A stretch of DNA of 64,000 nucleotides from JAGVPT01 sp964439265 (GCA_964439265.1 CAYTOA010000009.1:1-64000), one strand, 5' to 3'; shown: positions 9,985 to 18,854, counted from the first letter of the stretch. Numbers and translations: made by a program. Notes: generated from the letters alone by a model not told the origin.

Positions 9985-10017
9985 AGCTATCCGATTGCTT
10001 AAAGCAATCGGATGGCT
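9985..10017. repeat. AGCTATCCGA-type hairpin
   Basis: A long hairpin whose arms begin AGCTATCCGATTGCTT and close with AAGCAATCGGATGGCT. It lies 7 bases after the kinase stop codon. The same AGCTATCC start recurs in hairpins at 34875 and 38222, both also just after a stop codon. It may act as a terminator or RNA stabiliser. The repeat also covers the 5' end of the longest frame of lhr, arguing for the later lhr start. Confidence 0.7.
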
Positions 10018-10059
10018 GTCGTCCTTGCCCTTCCCGTTGTCATTCCTTACTTTTACGGT

Positions 10060-13000
10060 ATGCAAAATTCAGACGCTTTATCGGCGTTTCACCCCGTTGT
10101 GCGATCATGGTTCACGAATACATTCGGCGAACCCAGCCCGCCCCAACGCCTCGGTTGGCCGTCGATCGCGGCGGGGAAAAATACGCTCATCGTTGCCCCT
10201 ACCGGCTCAGGAAAAACTCTTTCGGCGTTTCTCTGGTGCATCAATCATCTGGTAGAAGAAAATATACGCGCATCAAACGACGGGCCGGATCATCATACGA
10301 GAACGAAGAACGGCGTCCGTGTTCTCTACATCTCCCCTCTCAAGGCGCTCAACAACGACATCCATCGCAACCTTGAAGTTCCGTTAAAAGGAATTCACGC
10401 TGAAGGCACCGCACAGTCGATTCCCCTGACGAAACTCCGCAGCGCTGTCCGCACCGGCGACACGACTCAGGCCGAGCGGGCCGCGATCCTCAGAAATCCC
10501 CCCGACATTCTGATCACGACTCCCGAATCGCTCTATCTCATGCTCTCGTCGCAGAAGGCGAGAATGATCTTCGCAGAAGTTCGGTATGTCATCATCGATG
10601 AAATCCACTCGATCAGCGGCAACAAACGGGGCGTGCACTTGTCGCTCTCGCTTGAACGGCTCGAACAAGCAGCAGCGCAATCATTCGTCCGCATCGGATT
10701 ATCCGCGACACAGCGACCGTTGGAAACCATCGCGCGGTTCCTGGGCGGACAGGAATGGCGGAACGAAAAACTGATCTCGCGCGAGGTGGCCATCATCGAC
10801 GCGGGCTATAAGAAAAAAATGGATCTGCAGGTCACGTGTGTCGCGCAGGATTTTTCCGACCTCCCCACCGACAGCATCTGGTCGCTGATTTTCCCCCGGT
10901 TGATCGAGGCGATTTACAAACATAACACGACGCTTATTTTTGTCAACAACCGCCGCCTCGCCGAACGGGTCGCGGCACACCTGAACGAACTCCTCACCGG
11001 ACAAGAGCATACATTTAACAACTCCGCCGTTCCGTATTCCTCGGGACACCCGGCAATGCCGGGCCGTCCTTCAGAAATTATTGTGCAGGCCTACCACGGC
11101 AGCATGTCGCGCACGGCGCGCGAGCAAATGGAATCGGACCTGAAGCAAGGGAAGCTTCGCGTGCTTGTCGCAACTTCGGCGCTGGAACTGGGCATCGATA
11201 TCGGCAGCATTGACCTCGTCATCCAGCTTCAATCGCCGAAAGGGATCGCACGCGGCCTGCAGCGTGTCGGACGTTCAGGGCATTTGGTGAGCGCAACGAG
11301 CAAAGGGCGCATCTATGTGACGCACCGCATGGATCTCGTCGAAGCCGCCGTCGTCGCCGCCGCGATGGAAGAACACGCCATCGAAGAGACCCACGTCCCC
11401 CATGACTGCCTGGACGTGCTGGCCCAGCAGATCGTCTCGATGGTCAGCGTGGAAGATTGGAACATGGACAAACTTTTCGATCTCGTTCGGCAGTCGTTCT
11501 GCTACCAAACTCTTTCGAAGAAGATATTCACAAGTGTCGTTCAGATGCTGGCAGGACGCTACACCAACGAAGCATTCCGCGAATTGCGCCCTCGTATTTC
11601 GTGGGACAAGGTCCGTAACTCCCTATCGGCCCTTCCCGGCTCTTCTCATCTCGCGATCACGAACGCCGGAACGATTCCCGACAGAGGATACTACGCCGTC
11701 TATCTGGAGGATCTGTCTACAAAAATCGGCGAGGTGGATGAGGAGTTTATTTATGAAAGCCGGACGGGCGATACCTTTATTCTCGGCTCAAATGTGTGGA
11801 AGATGCTCGACATCGACGCCAACAAGATCGTCGTCGCGCCCGCCCCGGGCCAGCCGGCACGCATGCCATTCTGGCGGGGCGAAGGGATCGGACGCACATT
11901 CGAGCTCGGCGAGCGGGTCGGAAAATTTCTGGGAAAATTGTCTTCCGGCGAGCCGGAACTTCCCGAATGGCTTCACGCCAATTTTCCGATCGACGCCCAC
12001 TCAGAACGAAATATTATCGATTACGTCCAACAGCAAAGAGCCGCTACGAGACTCCTGCCGACGCATCGGTCGATCGTCGTGGAGGGATTCAGAGACGAGA
12101 TCGGCGACCCGCGGATCGTCGTCCATTCGTGCTTCGGGCGGGGCGTGAACGGGCTTCTGGGGCTTGTCCTTTCGCATCAGCTCCGCGAACGGCTTGGCAC
12201 TGAAATTCAGATGCTCTATAATGACGATGGAATACTCTTCCGCTGCTCGGACGTCGAACGCCTCCCCCTCGATCTCTTCGCGGGCCTGACGGCTGCTCAA
12301 GCCCAGGACCTCATCCTCGAAGAGCTCGTTCTCTCTCCACTCTTCGGCGCATTGTTCCGGCAGAATGCGGCACGCGCCCTTCTGCTGCCGAAGACTCGGA
12401 TCGGTAAACGGACACCGCTCTGGCTGCAGCGTCTGCGTGCCGGCGATTTGCTCCAGATCGTCCGCAAAGTGGACGACTTTCCGATCGTGATCGAAACCAT
12501 CCGTGATTGCCTCAACGATGCTCTCGATTTTGAACACTTTAACGAAGTGATGAGCAAGGTTGAATCCGGATCGATCAGTGTCCACACCGTCCAGACAGAG
12601 ATTCCGTCGCCGTTCGCATCGAGCGTTTTGTTCGACTTCATTGCCGCCTATATGTATGAAGGAGATAAGCCGAAACACGGGACGCCGAACCAATTTCAAA
12701 CATTGAACAGGGAATTGCTTGCCGAAGTCGTTAATCTTGACGCCGTCAAAACTGTCGTCAAACCGGACGCTGTGGAGCGCATTGAAGAGCAGCTGCAATT
12801 CACTTCGGAAACACGAAAAGCCCGCACCCCCGAAGAATTGCTCGAGATACTTGTGCGCATCGGAGAGCTGACCGAGGAGGAGATCCGTGAACGTTCTGCG
12901 ACGCGCGACGTCCGCTTTGAAGACCAATTGGTAAAGCAGGGGACAATTGTTCCGGTCAGGATCAACAATAAGAAATTTATCATCGCATCAGAAGAGGTTC

Positions 13001-14637
13001 CGTTGTATAAAGGCGTCGCGGAAATCGAGCCTGAGGTGCTCGCTTCACTTCCCGAAGAATTCCGGACCTCACCGTTGAAACGGGAAGAACGCCTTCGTTT
13101 CCTGATCACCCGGATGCTGCGCTCGCATGTGCCGTTGACTGCGGATCGGATCATGGAGCGGTACGCGATCTCACAGGACGAGTGCGAATCCGCTCTTCGT
13201 TCGCTTCCGGAAGAAGAGAGTATTGTCCATGGTTCATTTTCGTCGGAAAATGAAGCGGTGCAATGGTGCTACAGGCCGAATCTCGAGCGCATTCATCGCG
13301 CCTCGATCAACATTCTCCGCAAAGAGATCAAACCGGCATCGATCAGCGGATTCACAAATTTTCTTGCGCACTGGCAGCATCGTCATCCATCGACGCAGGA
13401 GTCGGGTGAGGCCGGCCTTCAAAGCATCCTCGAAATAATGGAAGGATATGCGCTCAACTCCGAATTATGGGAGAGTGAAATATTCCGTCACCGGATGAAA
13501 AACTACGACCCCGGAGCTTTGCGGGCATTGTCGGGCAGGGGAGAGATCGTGTGTGCAGGCTCCTCACCGGGGAAATCTCAATGGATCTTCAGCGGGGATG
13601 GCGCCCTTTTCATCGATGAGAAGGAAAAACTGCTGGAGGGTGTTTCAAACGCTGCGAAGGAATTGTACGATTTTCTGAAACAGAATGGAGCATCTTTTCT
13701 TTCGGATATCCGGGAAGGAACCCCATTTTCTCTCGCCGCGTTGAACAAAACAGTCGCGGAATTGTTCTGGGCGAGACTCATCACGAACGACGTCGTGGAT
13801 GAAGCGTTGAGCGTAAAACGTTTTAAGACGAATGACGACTCTCCCCTTCCACCAGAACGGATCGTGCTCACGAATCCGCGGCGCAATCTGCTGAAATCGT
13901 TCGCGATGAATTCTGTGAGAAAAGCGTTGCGCACAGCGCCCGGCTGGAATGGACGCTGGTCGCTTGTTCATACCCGCAGGGTCCTCGGAGATAATGCATC
14001 TCCCGAAGAAAGGACAGCCCGCCAGGCACAGCAGTTGCTGCTCCGCTACGGCATCGTTGCGCGAGAAATTGCAAAGCGCGAGGACAACCTTCTCCCCTGG
14101 CCCATGCTTGCGCTTGAATTCCAGAAAATGGAAATGCGCGGCGATATCAGGCGCGGCTATTTCGTGGAGGGATTATCGGGGATGCAGTTCGCGCTTCCCG
14201 CAGCGGTCGATATGATACGAACGATCAACAACGAACAATCAACAATGAACGGAGGGGCTCCCATCGTTGTTAATGCATGTGATCCGGCAAATCCATACGG
14301 ACTTGGAATCGAAATCGGAGGCATAAACTCTGCCTCGAACATCCGCATTGCGCGGCTTCCGCTCAATTATTTTGTGTTCGACCGCGGCGCGCCCGTATTG
14401 TGGATCGAGGGATTTGGCGCCCGGATCACCACCGTCGCCGAATCGTCCCAGGACTTTGTGCGCGCGGGACTGGAACAGTTCGTTTCGAATCTTCGTTCTT
14501 CTTTCAGAAATGAACGCGAAATTATCTTGGAATACTGCGACGGCGTCCGCCCGACAGAAAGTCCGCTGGCGGATGTGCTTCGTTCGATCGGATTTTACAG
14601 GGATCGCGCGCAGACGATGAGGTATGAATTACATTAG
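10060..14637 (+). CDS. lhr: Lhr-like large DEAD/DEAH-box helicase
   Basis: A 1525-residue superfamily 2 DNA helicase of the Lhr (large helicase-related) family, thought to act in DNA repair. It has Walker A APTGSGKT (residues 46-53), motif II DEIH (180-183), motif III LSAT (214-217), the ALELGIDIG segment and motif VI QRVGRSGH (from 401). A winged-helix and long Lhr C-terminal region follow and end in MRYEL. The family normally begins F.P.V..WF, matching residues just after the ATG at 10060; the 16 extra codons from 10012 fall in a repeat hairpin. Near residue 1390 (about nt 14217-14256) an odd segment, RTINNEQSTMNGG, is encoded by a dispersed repeat and looks inserted in a variable linker. 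Confidence 0.92.
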   Translation: MQNSDALSAFHPVVRSWFTNTFGEPSPPQRLGWPSIAAGKNTLIVAPTGSGKTLSAFLWCINHLVEENIRASNDGPDHHTRTKNGVRVLYISPLKALNNDIHRNLEVPLKGIHAEGTAQSIPLTKLRSAVRTGDTTQAERAAILRNPPDILITTPESLYLMLSSQKARMIFAEVRYVIIDEIHSISGNKRGVHLSLSLERLEQAAAQSFVRIGLSATQRPLETIARFLGGQEWRNEKLISREVAIIDAGYKKKMDLQVTCVAQDFSDLPTDSIWSLIFPRLIEAIYKHNTTLIFVNNRRLAERVAAHLNELLTGQEHTFNNSAVPYSSGHPAMPGRPSEIIVQAYHGSMSRTAREQMESDLKQGKLRVLVATSALELGIDIGSIDLVIQLQSPKGIARGLQRVGRSGHLVSATSKGRIYVTHRMDLVEAAVVAAAMEEHAIEETHVPHDCLDVLAQQIVSMVSVEDWNMDKLFDLVRQSFCYQTLSKKIFTSVVQMLAGRYTNEAFRELRPRISWDKVRNSLSALPGSSHLAITNAGTIPDRGYYAVYLEDLSTKIGEVDEEFIYESRTGDTFILGSNVWKMLDIDANKIVVAPAPGQPARMPFWRGEGIGRTFELGERVGKFLGKLSSGEPELPEWLHANFPIDAHSERNIIDYVQQQRAATRLLPTHRSIVVEGFRDEIGDPRIVVHSCFGRGVNGLLGLVLSHQLRERLGTEIQMLYNDDGILFRCSDVERLPLDLFAGLTAAQAQDLILEELVLSPLFGALFRQNAARALLLPKTRIGKRTPLWLQRLRAGDLLQIVRKVDDFPIVIETIRDCLNDALDFEHFNEVMSKVESGSISVHTVQTEIPSPFASSVLFDFIAAYMYEGDKPKHGTPNQFQTLNRELLAEVVNLDAVKTVVKPDAVERIEEQLQFTSETRKARTPEELLEILVRIGELTEEEIRERSATRDVRFEDQLVKQGTIVPVRINNKKFIIASEEVPLYKGVAEIEPEVLASLPEEFRTSPLKREERLRFLITRMLRSHVPLTADRIMERYAISQDECESALRSLPEEESIVHGSFSSENEAVQWCYRPNLERIHRASINILRKEIKPASISGFTNFLAHWQHRHPSTQESGEAGLQSILEIMEGYALNSELWESEIFRHRMKNYDPGALRALSGRGEIVCAGSSPGKSQWIFSGDGALFIDEKEKLLEGVSNAAKELYDFLKQNGASFLSDIREGTPFSLAALNKTVAELFWARLITNDVVDEALSVKRFKTNDDSPLPPERIVLTNPRRNLLKSFAMNSVRKALRTAPGWNGRWSLVHTRRVLGDNASPEERTARQAQQLLLRYGIVAREIAKREDNLLPWPMLALEFQKMEMRGDIRRGYFVEGLSGMQFALPAAVDMIRTINNEQSTMNGGAPIVVNACDPANPYGLGIEIGGINSASNIRIARLPLNYFVFDRGAPVLWIEGFGARITTVAESSQDFVRAGLEQFVSNLRSSFRNEREIILEYCDGVRPTESPLADVLRSIGFYRDRAQTMRYELH

Positions 14638-14652
14638 GAATCGTCTTCTATA

Positions 14653-14772
14653 TGTCATTCTGAACGGAGCGAAGCGGAGTGAAGAATCCATGACAATCAT
14701 GCATCGTGAATCTACGAGGCTTCATTGTCGTGGATGCTTCTCCCGCCAAAAAGCGACGGGATCAGCATGACA
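14653..14772. repeat. 120-bp inverted-repeat element between lhr and the K+ channel gene
   Basis: Ends are imperfect inverted repeats (TGTCATTCTGA and TCAGCATGACA). The inside has the low-complexity run GAACGGAGCGAAGCGGAGTG. It resembles the non-coding palindromic elements common in this group of metagenomic genomes. An open frame runs through it into the K+ channel gene, but the repeat should not be counted as protein. Confidence 0.7.
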
Positions 14773-14855
14773 TTACAAATGCATTCTACATCGTAACATT
14801 TTTTGAGATAGCGTGTAGAAAGCTAAAATTTCATCCACACTATGAAGGCACATCC

Positions 14856-15812
14856 TTGGCGAAGAAAAGAAGAACATTACGGCTTCAACCCCAGGAAGAC
14901 ACTCAGGACCTCGGCTTAGGTTCAAAGGTCGCGGCGCAATCCCGCACGCGGTTCCTGAACCGCAACGGGAGTTTCAACGTAGAACGGACTGGCCAGTCGT
15001 TCCTCCGCACCCTGAACCCATACCATGCATTGCTCTCGATGTCATGGCTGAAGTTTCACTCGATGGTCGTCCTCTCATATTTTCTCGTGAACATTCTTTT
15101 TGCCCTTGCCTATTTGGCCTGCGGTTCCGGAGCCATCGAGGGCTCCGGCGCGATTTCGCTCGGACAACGGTTCTTCGACGCATTCTTTTTCAGCGTTCAA
15201 ACTCTGGCGACGATCGGCTACGGAAGAATGAGTCCGGCTGGGCTTGCGGCCAATATCGTGGTGGCATTCGAAGCATTGACCGGGCTTTTCGGCTTTGCAT
15301 TGGCGACGGGGCTCTTGTTCGCCCGGTTCTCCCGCCCCAACGCAAGAATTCAATACAGCGAAAGGGCGGTCATCGCGCCCTACCACGACATCACGGGCTT
15401 CATGTTCAGGATAGTGAACGAACGGTTGAATCAGTTGATCGAAGTGAATGCGACGCTCACATTCAGCAGGATGGAGACGCATAACGACAAGCGTGTCAGA
15501 AAATTCTACTCCCTGCCGCTGGAAAGAAACAAGGTCACCTTCTTTCCGCTGCATTGGACGATCGTTCATCCTATCGACGAAAAAAGTCCGCTCTACGGTG
15601 TCACGCAGAAAGGTCTGGAAGAATCGGACGCAGAGTTTGCGATCCTGCTCACCGCGATCGACGAGACTTTTTCGCAAACCGTTCATAGCCGGTCGTCGTA
15701 CAAAGACGACGAAGTGGTGGTTGGGGCAAGATTCAGGGACATGTTCCTTCCCCCTGAAAACGGCATCGTTCGCGTCGACCTCCGGCGCTTAAGCGAGATC
15801 GAACACGTGTAA
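14856..15812 (+). CDS. Inward-rectifier type potassium channel (KirBac family)
   Basis: A bacterial Kir channel of about 318 residues. The N-terminal cytoplasmic signature DLGLGSKV...RFLNRNGSFNVERTG is typical of Kir/KirBac. Two membrane helices flank the pore loop with the selectivity filter TIGYGRMSP. The C-terminal half is the immunoglobulin-like cytoplasmic domain. Known KirBac filters usually read GYGD or GYGE; this has GYGR. The start is uncertain: the frame is open upstream through a repeat element, and the first plausible in-frame start after it is TTG at 14856. An ATG at 14842 lies in the +1 frame and would fuse well if one base near 14890 were wrong (see findings). Confidence 0.85.
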   Translation: MAKKRRTLRLQPQEDTQDLGLGSKVAAQSRTRFLNRNGSFNVERTGQSFLRTLNPYHALLSMSWLKFHSMVVLSYFLVNILFALAYLACGSGAIEGSGAISLGQRFFDAFFFSVQTLATIGYGRMSPAGLAANIVVAFEALTGLFGFALATGLLFARFSRPNARIQYSERAVIAPYHDITGFMFRIVNERLNQLIEVNATLTFSRMETHNDKRVRKFYSLPLERNKVTFFPLHWTIVHPIDEKSPLYGVTQKGLEESDAEFAILLTAIDETFSQTVHSRSSYKDDEVVVGARFRDMFLPPENGIVRVDLRRLSEIEHV

Positions 15813-15828
15813 ATTTTCAACGAGAGCC

Positions 15829-16305
15829 ATGCTCCCCCATTATATCGTCGACGGCTACAACGTCATCCACGCCATCCCAACCCTCAAAAAGATACTGGCG
15901 CACGACGGGTTCCAGGCACGCGAACAACTGGTATTTCTCGTTTCCCGATTGACCTTCAGAAGGAAATTCCGGTGTACGATCGTATTTGACGGCGCGAGAC
16001 CACGTGAGCCTCATCCCCCTCAGTCTCACTCTCCCCTTCACATCGTCTTTTCCTCTCCACTTTCGGCCGACGCAAAGATCAAGTCGATGATCGAGGCATC
16101 AAAGAATCGTACGCTCCTCGTCATTATTTCTTCCGACAGGGAAATCCTGGACTATGCAAAAGTCTGTTCATGCAGTACGTACACGTCGAAATATTTCAGC
16201 AACCTCCTTTTCGATGAGCCGGACAAGGGGGAAGAAAAGGATTCAACTGCTTTGTCAAAAGGACAGATCGATGAGTGGTTGAAGATTTTTGGGGAGAAGA
16301 AATAA
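15829..16305 (+). CDS. NYN-domain (YacP/Rae1-like) endoribonuclease
   Basis: A 158-residue protein beginning YIVDGYNVIHAIP, the hallmark of the NYN/PIN-like YacP family, with a first catalytic Asp in VDGYNV. A second acidic motif (TIVFDGAR) follows, then IISSDREILDYAK, which supplies further metal-binding Asp residues. Relatives such as Bacillus Rae1 cleave mRNA on the ribosome. The gene starts 16 bp after the K+ channel gene, so the two are probably co-transcribed, although no functional link is obvious. Confidence 0.82.
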   Translation: MLPHYIVDGYNVIHAIPTLKKILAHDGFQAREQLVFLVSRLTFRRKFRCTIVFDGARPREPHPPQSHSPLHIVFSSPLSADAKIKSMIEASKNRTLLVIISSDREILDYAKVCSCSTYTSKYFSNLLFDEPDKGEEKDSTALSKGQIDEWLKIFGEKK

Positions 16306-16614
16306 AGGAGTAGTTTATCAAATACAGCTTTATGGTAACCTGGCTTTTTAGATCTTTAGCTGGAGAAATTCATCGATATTTTGACGCCCGGAATCGGCAG
16401 CTATGAGCGGGGGGGGCGATGCGTGCGTTGGGAAAACGGCGAGGATGTCAGAGAACCTCCGGTGAGCCGTTTTCCTCGGCGTGTGCGGTGGGGGAGCATC
16501 GCGCGGGTTCCGATTCCGAGAGGCTCTCTTTGCTTCTTTCTCTGGCAACAGAGAAAGAAGAACAATTCGGGCGAAAGATCGGCCTTCGAGTCAAGTCATT
16601 ACTGGCGCGCAGAA
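16306..16614. other. Convergent intergenic region
   Basis: Separates the plus-strand nuclease gene from the minus-strand SDR gene. No gene is supported. The G-rich block near 16409-16415 and the hairpin at 16533-16560 are the only structures I see. Confidence 0.5.
16533..16560. repeat. Perfect 12-bp hairpin with GCAA tetraloop
   Basis: Arms CTTCTTTCTCTG and CAGAGAAAGAAG are exactly complementary around a GCAA loop, a stable GNRA tetraloop. It lies between convergent genes. It could end transcripts or be a copy of a palindromic repeat family. Confidence 0.75.
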
Positions 16615-17355
16615 CTAACGCGGCGTTTGATTCATCCTCTTAAACATCTCATTCAATTCTTCCCGCGATGCGATGCTCGCGTTTGCGGAAAATCCGTACG
16701 CGATCTCCACGCTCCCCTTCTTTAATTGATCGACGACCGCATCCGCAAATTCGATCAACGGGGTTCCAGCTGTATGGAGGCCCTTGCCGCCAAGGTCGGT
16801 ATTGACTGCCGGAGGGATAATTTCAATGACGGAAATGGGCGTTGCCGAGAGTTGGTGCCGGAGTGATAGGGTAAAGGACCGGAGAGCCGCTTTGGTTGCG
16901 CAATAGACCGGAGCCATCGCCATCGGTGCGAACGCCAGGCCGGACGTTATGTTGAGAATGGCCGGACGTGTTTGTTTAAGAAGATGAGGAATAAAGAGGG
17001 CCGACAAGTGGAGCGGTGCGTCAAGGTTGATCGCAAGTTCCCCGTCGATCTTTTCCCACTCCGGATCTTGCAGAATTTGAAAACGCCGTTGAATTCCCGC
17101 ATTGTTGACCAGAATGTTAAGCCCGGGGAATTCGCGTGTCGCCCACTCGAAGAGGGATATCCGGTCCGATGAACGGGAAAGGTCGCACACGCGTGTGCGG
17201 AGTTTAGGAAATTGTGCCCGAGCCTGTTGAAGTTTCTCCTCGCGGCGCCCGCAGATGATTACGTCGCTCCCTGCAAAAAGAAATCGTTCGGCAAGTGCAA
17301 GACCAATTCCCGAACCTCCGCCGGTGATGAGTATGGTGTTTGAACTCAGATCCAC
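16615..17355 (-). CDS. Short-chain dehydrogenase/reductase (DltE-like)
   Basis: A 246-residue classical SDR. The cofactor motif TGGGSGIG is at residues 11-18 and CGRREEKL follows the second strand, where Arg residues suggest NADPH preference. NNAG (about 87-90), the catalytic Ser in NITSG, and YCATK supply the Asn-Ser-Tyr-Lys tetrad. The closest general resemblance is to DltE-like oxidoreductases; the substrate is not predictable. The start is GTG at 17355, chosen because a strong AGGAGG lies 5 bases upstream and the family begins at the first beta strand. Confidence 0.88.
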   Translation of the reverse strand: MDLSSNTILITGGGSGIGLALAERFLFAGSDVIICGRREEKLQQARAQFPKLRTRVCDLSRSSDRISLFEWATREFPGLNILVNNAGIQRRFQILQDPEWEKIDGELAINLDAPLHLSALFIPHLLKQTRPAILNITSGLAFAPMAMAPVYCATKAALRSFTLSLRHQLSATPISVIEIIPPAVNTDLGGKGLHTAGTPLIEFADAVVDQLKKGSVEIAYGFSANASIASREELNEMFKRMNQTPR

Positions 17356-17427
17356 AAATACCTCCTGTGTTGTCGTTGAATTAGCATGACAATGATGTGG
17401 GTTGAAGCGGATAACGAAGAAGGCCTG

Positions 17428-18591
17428 CTATGCAACAGCAGCTTGTTTATCGGCGTGCTCACCTTTTTTCTCCATCAACAATACGAACTTCTCAAAAAGG
17501 TAGTCGCTGTCGTGCGGACCTGGGGATGCCTCGGGATGATACTGAACGCAGAAGAGTGGAAGGTGTTTGTGCTGAAAACCTTCTACCGTGTTGTCGTTGA
17601 GGTTGATGTGGGTCAACTCGACTTTCGATTGATCCATCGACTTCCAGTCGACCGCGAAGCCGTGATTCTGCGAGGTGATCTCAATTTCGCTCGTCTGAAG
17701 ATTCTTTACGGGATGGTTGGCTCCACGATGTCCGAACTTGAGCTTGTACGTCTTTCCCCCCAGAGCGAGAGCGAGCAACTGGTGACCGAGGCATATGCCG
17801 AACATCGGCTTGGCGCCGATCAGCTTCTTCAGATTCAGGATCGCGTACTTCACTGCATCGGGATCGCCGGGGCCGTTCGAGAGAAAGATCCCGTCCGGAT
17901 TCATCGCGAGCACCTGTTCGGCGGTATAGGACGCGGGAACAACCGTCAAGTTGCAGCCGTACCGAGTTAACCGACGGAGAATATTTTGTTTCACGCCGTA
18001 GTCATAGACGACCACGTTGAATCGTTTTCCGTTGCGTCCGGCGGGAGGCTCTTCGGGGGCAAGAGCAAAAATTGTCTCATCGATCTTGTCCCAGGTGTAG
18101 GGAGTCTTGCAGGTCACGTTTTTGGCAAGGTCCAGGCCATTCATGTCCGGTGAAGCTTTCGCCTTTTTCACAAGGCTCGCATCGTCCAGGTCTTTCGTAG
18201 AAAGAACGCCGCGCAATGCGCCGAGTGTGCGGATCATCTTCGTCAGCATCCGGGTATCGATCCCCTGAATGGCGATAATGTTGTTCTTCTTCAGCCAGTC
18301 GCCGAGGCTCGATGTCGCCCGCCAGTTGCTGTAGAAATCAAAATACTCCCGCACGATAAAGCCGGAAACCTGCGGCTTCACGGACTCGAGGTCGTCGAGG
18401 TTGACCCCGTAGTTCCCGATCAGGGGATACGTCATCGTCACGATCTGCCCGGCGTACGAAGGGTCGGTGAGGATCTCCTCGTATCCCGTAATGCTGGTAT
18501 TGAAAACAACCTCGCCGGTTATTTCTCCTTCGGCGCCAAAATTCTCGCCGGTAAAGACTGTTCCGTTCTCGAGTGCAAGCTTAACGACCAT
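17428..18591 (-). CDS. carA: Carbamoyl-phosphate synthase small (glutaminase) subunit
   Basis: A 387-residue CarA. It releases ammonia from glutamine for carbamoyl phosphate made by CarB, feeding pyrimidine and arginine synthesis. The N-terminal CPSase small-chain domain begins VKLALENGTVFTG. The C-terminal class I amidotransferase has the nucleophile in GICLGHQLLALA and the His-Glu pair in HPEASPGPHDS. No carB lies in the window. The ATG at 18591 is preferred over an in-frame TTG three codons upstream because the domain starts immediately. Confidence 0.96.
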   Translation of the reverse strand: MVVKLALENGTVFTGENFGAEGEITGEVVFNTSITGYEEILTDPSYAGQIVTMTYPLIGNYGVNLDDLESVKPQVSGFIVREYFDFYSNWRATSSLGDWLKKNNIIAIQGIDTRMLTKMIRTLGALRGVLSTKDLDDASLVKKAKASPDMNGLDLAKNVTCKTPYTWDKIDETIFALAPEEPPAGRNGKRFNVVVYDYGVKQNILRRLTRYGCNLTVVPASYTAEQVLAMNPDGIFLSNGPGDPDAVKYAILNLKKLIGAKPMFGICLGHQLLALALGGKTYKLKFGHRGANHPVKNLQTSEIEITSQNHGFAVDWKSMDQSKVELTHINLNDNTVEGFQHKHLPLFCVQYHPEASPGPHDSDYLFEKFVLLMEKKGEHADKQAAVA

Positions 18592-18665
18592 TGATGGCAA
18601 ACTTCCCTTTTTATTCTGGACTAAAAATACGAAAATGGCGGAGGAGAGTCAACGGATCTCTCAAA

Positions 18666-18727
18666 GTGATGCCATGACTTTCCGATTATGATGTATTTTC
18701 CAGAAATTACGAGAGTTATGGCATCAC
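18666..18727. repeat. GTGATGCCAT inverted repeat, copy 1
   Basis: Begins GTGATGCCAT and ends with its exact reverse complement ATGGCATCAC, 62 bp in all, just upstream of carA. A second, more diverged copy is at 31683-31732. Confidence 0.7.
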
Positions 18728-18788
18728 TCGGCATCTTTGCGAATCGCATCGCTGCGCGTATTCGGTAGTGTCACAATTTCGAAGTAAA

Positions 18789-18854
18789 TGTCATTCCGGC
18801 GAAAGCCGGAATCCATTTTATTTGCTATGGATGCCAGCTTTCGCTGGCATGACA
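18789..18854. repeat. Paired hairpin element with compensatory changes
   Basis: Two 27-base arms (18789-18815 and 18828-18854) are inverted copies of each other. Each arm is itself a hairpin around CGAAAG or CTTTCG. Where the arms differ, both sides of the inner stem change together (TTCCGG/CCGGAA against TGCCAG/CTGGCA), so the stem has been kept. It is typical of a mobile palindromic (REP/MITE-like) element. Confidence 0.8.

Noticed and set aside
12001..12927. A 308-codon open frame on the minus strand inside lhr
   Set aside because: Antisense shadow of a strongly conserved helicase; no family resemblance or ribosome site.
14706..14855. Longer N terminus of the K+ channel
   Set aside because: Those 50 codons are mostly repeat element and lack Kir similarity.
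17386..17970. Plus-strand 194-codon frame opposite carA
   Set aside because: Antisense to a certain gene; no recognisable family.
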